Source: Metabacillus rhizolycopersici (GTDB lineage: Bacteria; Bacillota; Bacilli; Bacillales; Bacillaceae). Taken from it: a DNA stretch of 64,000 nt. Made by a program: the position numbers and the translations under genes. The notes under the pieces were generated by a model. The model ran no database searches, was not told the origin of the DNA, and saw nothing but the letters and a program-made list of their open reading frames with translations. Numbering within the stretch: position 1 is the stretch's first letter; each line of letters opens with the position of its first letter. Below are positions 61,432 to 64,000 of this stretch, piece after piece. The stretch covers positions 1 through 64,000 of the forward strand of contig NZ_JAIQUM010000014.1 of assembly GCF_020075705.1 (NCBI RefSeq). The letters are read 5' to 3'.

Positions 61432-64000
61432 TCACCCTCCATCTTTTATTAAATTTACTGCTTTTTTTCCTTCTTCGAATGCAGCGAGTGCAGCTTTATG
61501 ATCACTTAATCCTCTTGATCGGAAGTGTTTAATTCTCTCTGTCATCTCTAGATAATCTTTCGGAATCACACGAACAAATTTCCTTTTCATATCAGCCCAG
61601 TTTTCTAAAACTCGTTTACCAAGTGGACTTTTCGTGTATTGAACATGTTTTTCGATAAAATGATAAACCGTTCCGAGTTCATGCTCATCCTCAATTGAAT
61701 GGAGATAAACCTGTTCCTTATTACACTTCACTTGAAATTCATTTGATTCATCTAAAACATAAGCAACTCCACCTGACATGCCTGCTGCGAAGTTTTTCCC
61801 AGTCGTCCCGAGAACAATAACCGTCCCACCTGTCATATACTCACAACCATGGTCTCCAACACCCTCAACAACAACATGGGCACCACTATTTCTCACACAA
61901 AAACGCTCTCCAGCAATTCCATTGATATAGGCTTCTCCTGCAGTTGCTCCATAAAAAGAAACATTTCCAATAATTATATTTTTTTCTGGTATATACGTGC
62001 TTCTCTTTGAAGGATGGACAATAATTTTCCCGCCCGACAATCCCTTTCCAATAAAATCATTGGCATCTCCAACAAGTCTCATTGTCAAACCAGGAGGAAT
62101 AAATGCGCCAAAACTTTGCCCAGCAGAGCCTGTACAGGTGAGACGAATCGTGTCTTCAGGAAGCCCCTTTGCACCATATCGTTTTGTTATCTCATATCCG
62201 AGCATCGTCCCTGCGACCCGGTTAATGTTCCGAATCGAGAAAGTTGCCTCCACCGGTTCTTGGTTTTCAAGCGCTTCTTTACATAATGGAATTAATTCTT
62301 GTTTATCTAATGTTTTATCAAGTCCATGAACCTGTTCAATGGTCGCATAACGACTAACCGTTTCAGGTACGTCTGGTTGATAGAGAAGCGCGCTTAGATC
62401 GATTCCTTTCGCTTTCCAATGGGTAAGCGCTTGATTAGCCTCTAGTACATCCGTTCTACCAATCATTTCCCTCATTGTTCGAAATCCGAGGTCTGCCATG
62501 AGCTCTCTCACCTCAGAAGCAATGAATCTCATAAAATTCATAACATGGTCTGCTTCTCCAGTAAACTTTTTTCGTAAGTCAGGATTTTGTGTCGCAACCC
62601 CAACAGGACATGTATCAAGTTGACAAACTCTCATTAAAACACACCCTAAGACAACTAAAGGCGCCGTTGAAAATCCATATTCCTCTGCTCCTAATAATGC
62701 AGCAATAACAACATCTCGACCTGTCATTAATTTTCCATCTGTTTCAACTATGATTCGATCACGCAATCGATTTAACAGTAACGTTTGATGTGTTTCCGCA
62801 AGCCCGATTTCCCAAGGTATACCCGCATGTTTTAAACTTGTTTTTGGTGCAGCCCCAGTTCCACCATCATATCCACTGATGAGAACAAGATCTGCTCGAC
62901 CTTTTGCCACACCCGCTGCAACTGTACCAACACCCGCTTCTGAAACAAGCTTGACACTAATCCTGGCAGCTGGATTTGCATTTTTCAAATTATGAATTAA
63001 TTCAGCCAAATCCTCTATTGAATAAATATCATGATGCGGTGGAGGTGAAATCAAACCTACACCTGGTGTTGAGCCTCTCACTTCCGCAATCCATGGATAC
63101 ACTTTCTTACCGGGGAGATGACCCCCTTCTCCAGGTTTTGCACCTTGCGCCACTTTAATTTGAATCTCATCGGCATTGACAAGATAATGACTACTTACTC
63201 CAAAACGGCCAGAAGCAACTTGCTTAATAGCACTTCGTTTTAGATCACCATTCGGATCAGGTGTAAATCGACTAGACTCTTCTCCCCCTTCCCCAGAGTT
63301 ACTCTTTCCTCCGATCCGATTCATTGCAATGGCAAGCGTCTCATGAGCCTCACTACTGATAGAACCATACGACATTGCACCCGTTTTAAACCTTTTACAA
63401 ATGTCTTCTACTGATTCAACTTCGTCTATCGAGATCGCATCTCTTTTCTTAAAGGAAAGCAACCCTCGAATCGATTGTAGATTGCGATCTGTATCTGTAA
63501 GTAGTTTTGAGTAATCTTTAAAGAGTTTATAATTATTTGTCCGACAAGCATGTTGTAGCAAATGAATCGTTTTTGGGTTGTATTGATGATCTTCCCCGTC
63601 TTGGCGCCATTGGAAATCATCACCTGATTCTAATCTCTTCTTTATGTCTCTTGAATCTTCAAATGCTTTATTATGCCTCATCACGACTTCTTTGGCGATA
63701 ATATCCAGTCCGATACCACCTATTCGTGATGAGGTATTTGTGAAGTATTTATCGGTCACTTCTTGATGAATGCCAACGGCTTCAAATATTTGTGCGCCCC
63801 GATAACTTTGAATCGTTGAGATCCCCATTTTCGACATTACTTTAACGATCCCATCCGTAACAGCCTTTCTATAAACTTCAACCGCTTTAACAAATTCTGT
63901 GTCACGTAAGTCTCCTATTTCAATTAGACCTCTAATTGACTCAAATGCTAAATACGGATTGATTGCTTCTGCTCCATACCCAAGTAATGTTGCAAAATGA
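61432..64000 (-). CDS. gltA: Glutamate synthase large subunit, 3' part (cut by window edge)
   Basis: This subunit (GltB in E. coli naming) makes two glutamates from glutamine and 2-oxoglutarate. The frame stays open to base 64000 ([20 protein letters not shown] at the edge), so the N-terminal glutaminase domain lies outside. Visible are the FMN-binding synthase domain ([35 protein letters not shown]), the 3Fe-4S cysteines in [15 protein letters not shown], and the C-terminal GXGXG beta-helix domain ([31 protein letters not shown]). About 856 of ~1520 residues are present. ATG 63837 is internal. In B. subtilis the operon needs GltC; the promoter is outside the window. Confidence 0.95.
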   Translation of the reverse strand, partial: HFATLLGYGAEAINPYLAFESIRGLIEIGDLRDTEFVKAVEVYRKAVTDGIVKVMSKMGISTIQSYRGAQIFEAVGIHQEVTDKYFTNTSSRIGGIGLDIIAKEVVMRHNKAFEDSRDIKKRLESGDDFQWRQDGEDHQYNPKTIHLLQHACRTNNYKLFKDYSKLLTDTDRNLQSIRGLLSFKKRDAISIDEVESVEDICKRFKTGAMSYGSISSEAHETLAIAMNRIGGKSNSGEGGEESSRFTPDPNGDLKRSAIKQVASGRFGVSSHYLVNADEIQIKVAQGAKPGEGGHLPGKKVYPWIAEVRGSTPGVGLISPPPHHDIYSIEDLAELIHNLKNANPAARISVKLVSEAGVGTVAAGVAKGRADLVLISGYDGGTGAAPKTSLKHAGIPWEIGLAETHQTLLLNRLRDRIIVETDGKLMTGRDVVIAALLGAEEYGFSTAPLVVLGCVLMRVCQLDTCPVGVATQNPDLRKKFTGEADHVMNFMRFIASEVRELMADLGFRTMREMIGRTDVLEANQALTHWKAKGIDLSALLYQPDVPETVSRYATIEQVHGLDKTLDKQELIPLCKEALENQEPVEATFSIRNINRVAGTMLGYEITKRYGAKGLPEDTIRLTCTGSAGQSFGAFIPPGLTMRLVGDANDFIGKGLSGGKIIVHPSKRSTYIPEKNIIIGNVSFYGATAGEAYINGIAGERFCVRNSGAHVVVEGVGDHGCEYMTGGTVIVLGTTGKNFAAGMSGGVAYVLDESNEFQVKCNKEQVYLHSIEDEHELGTVYHFIEKHVQYTKSPLGKRVLENWADMKRKFVRVIPKDYLEMTERIKHFRSRGLSDHKAALAAFEEGKKAVNLIKDGG

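Noticed and set aside
1..64000. CRISPR arrays, tRNA or rRNA genes
   Set aside because: No regularly spaced repeats, no cloverleaf sequence and no conserved rRNA blocks were seen by eye.

Overview
The window reads as chromosome of an AT-rich, endospore-forming member of the Bacillaceae. Indicators are a sporulation-type squalene-hopene (sporulenol) cyclase, an SspH-type spore protein, YabR, YppC (DUF2515), Amj, the CysJI sulfite reductase, an acetoin dehydrogenase operon under a sigma-54 activator, and Gram-positive Shine-Dalgarno sequences in front of nearly every real gene. No rRNA, tRNA or CRISPR array was seen.

Layout. 0-2 kb is a scrap yard: a short inverted-repeat element (MITE copy 1) abutting a T-box leader, a MarR regulator with an ATT start, the C-terminal end of a Tn3-family transposase with its 38-bp terminal repeat, and an IS231-like end directly against that repeat. 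2.2-10 kb is the acetoin/butanediol module on the minus strand: acoR, a sigma-54 promoter with candidate enhancer sites, then acoL-acoA-acoB-acoC and a butanediol dehydrogenase. 10-20 kb mixes single genes (CPCC protein, family 3 beta-glucosidase, glutathione peroxidase, acidic secreted protein, YhfP-like reductase, EamA transporter) with many gene remnants. 20.6-26.4 kb holds dbpA, a SUV3-like RNA helicase and a CapA-type protein. 26.5-29.4 kb holds an NCS1 permease with a translationally coupled micro-protein and decayed membrane-protein genes. 29.6-34.4 kb holds sspH, a complete MITE copy inside a terminator hairpin, cysI-cysJ and two micro-ORFs. 34.8-45 kb holds a TetR/MFS efflux pair with a palindromic operator, ndk, a frameshifted azoR, yabR, a LysE exporter, a DUF4023 protein, sqhC and yppC. 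45-53 kb holds an RpiR regulator, a second EamA transporter, an acetolactate-synthase-like enzyme, convergent micro-ORFs and amj. 53.4-55.4 kb is an actin-like (ParM/Alp7A type) cassette with a repeat-containing partner. 55.9-64 kb holds a large PPDK_N-domain protein, a small oxidase-like membrane protein and gltB-gltA, the latter cut by the window edge.

How genes work together. AcoR is expected to activate the sigma-54 promoter so that acetoin is cleaved by the AcoAB/AcoC/AcoL complex, while the butanediol dehydrogenase links acetoin to 2,3-butanediol. CysJI reduces sulfite to sulfide and GltAB makes glutamate. TetR and the MFS pump form a self-contained efflux unit. The Alp7A-like filament and its partner look like a plasmid segregation cassette now lying among chromosomal genes.

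The most notable observations are: two copies of one MITE both placed at transcription-terminator hairpins, one with a clear 10-bp target duplication; an IS231-like end abutting a Tn3 terminal repeat; several genes whose only well-placed start codon is ATT or ATA, or whose 5' end carries a small lesion; the actin-like cassette with a 63-residue tandem duplication in its partner; and several unlisted micro-genes with strong ribosome binding sites.
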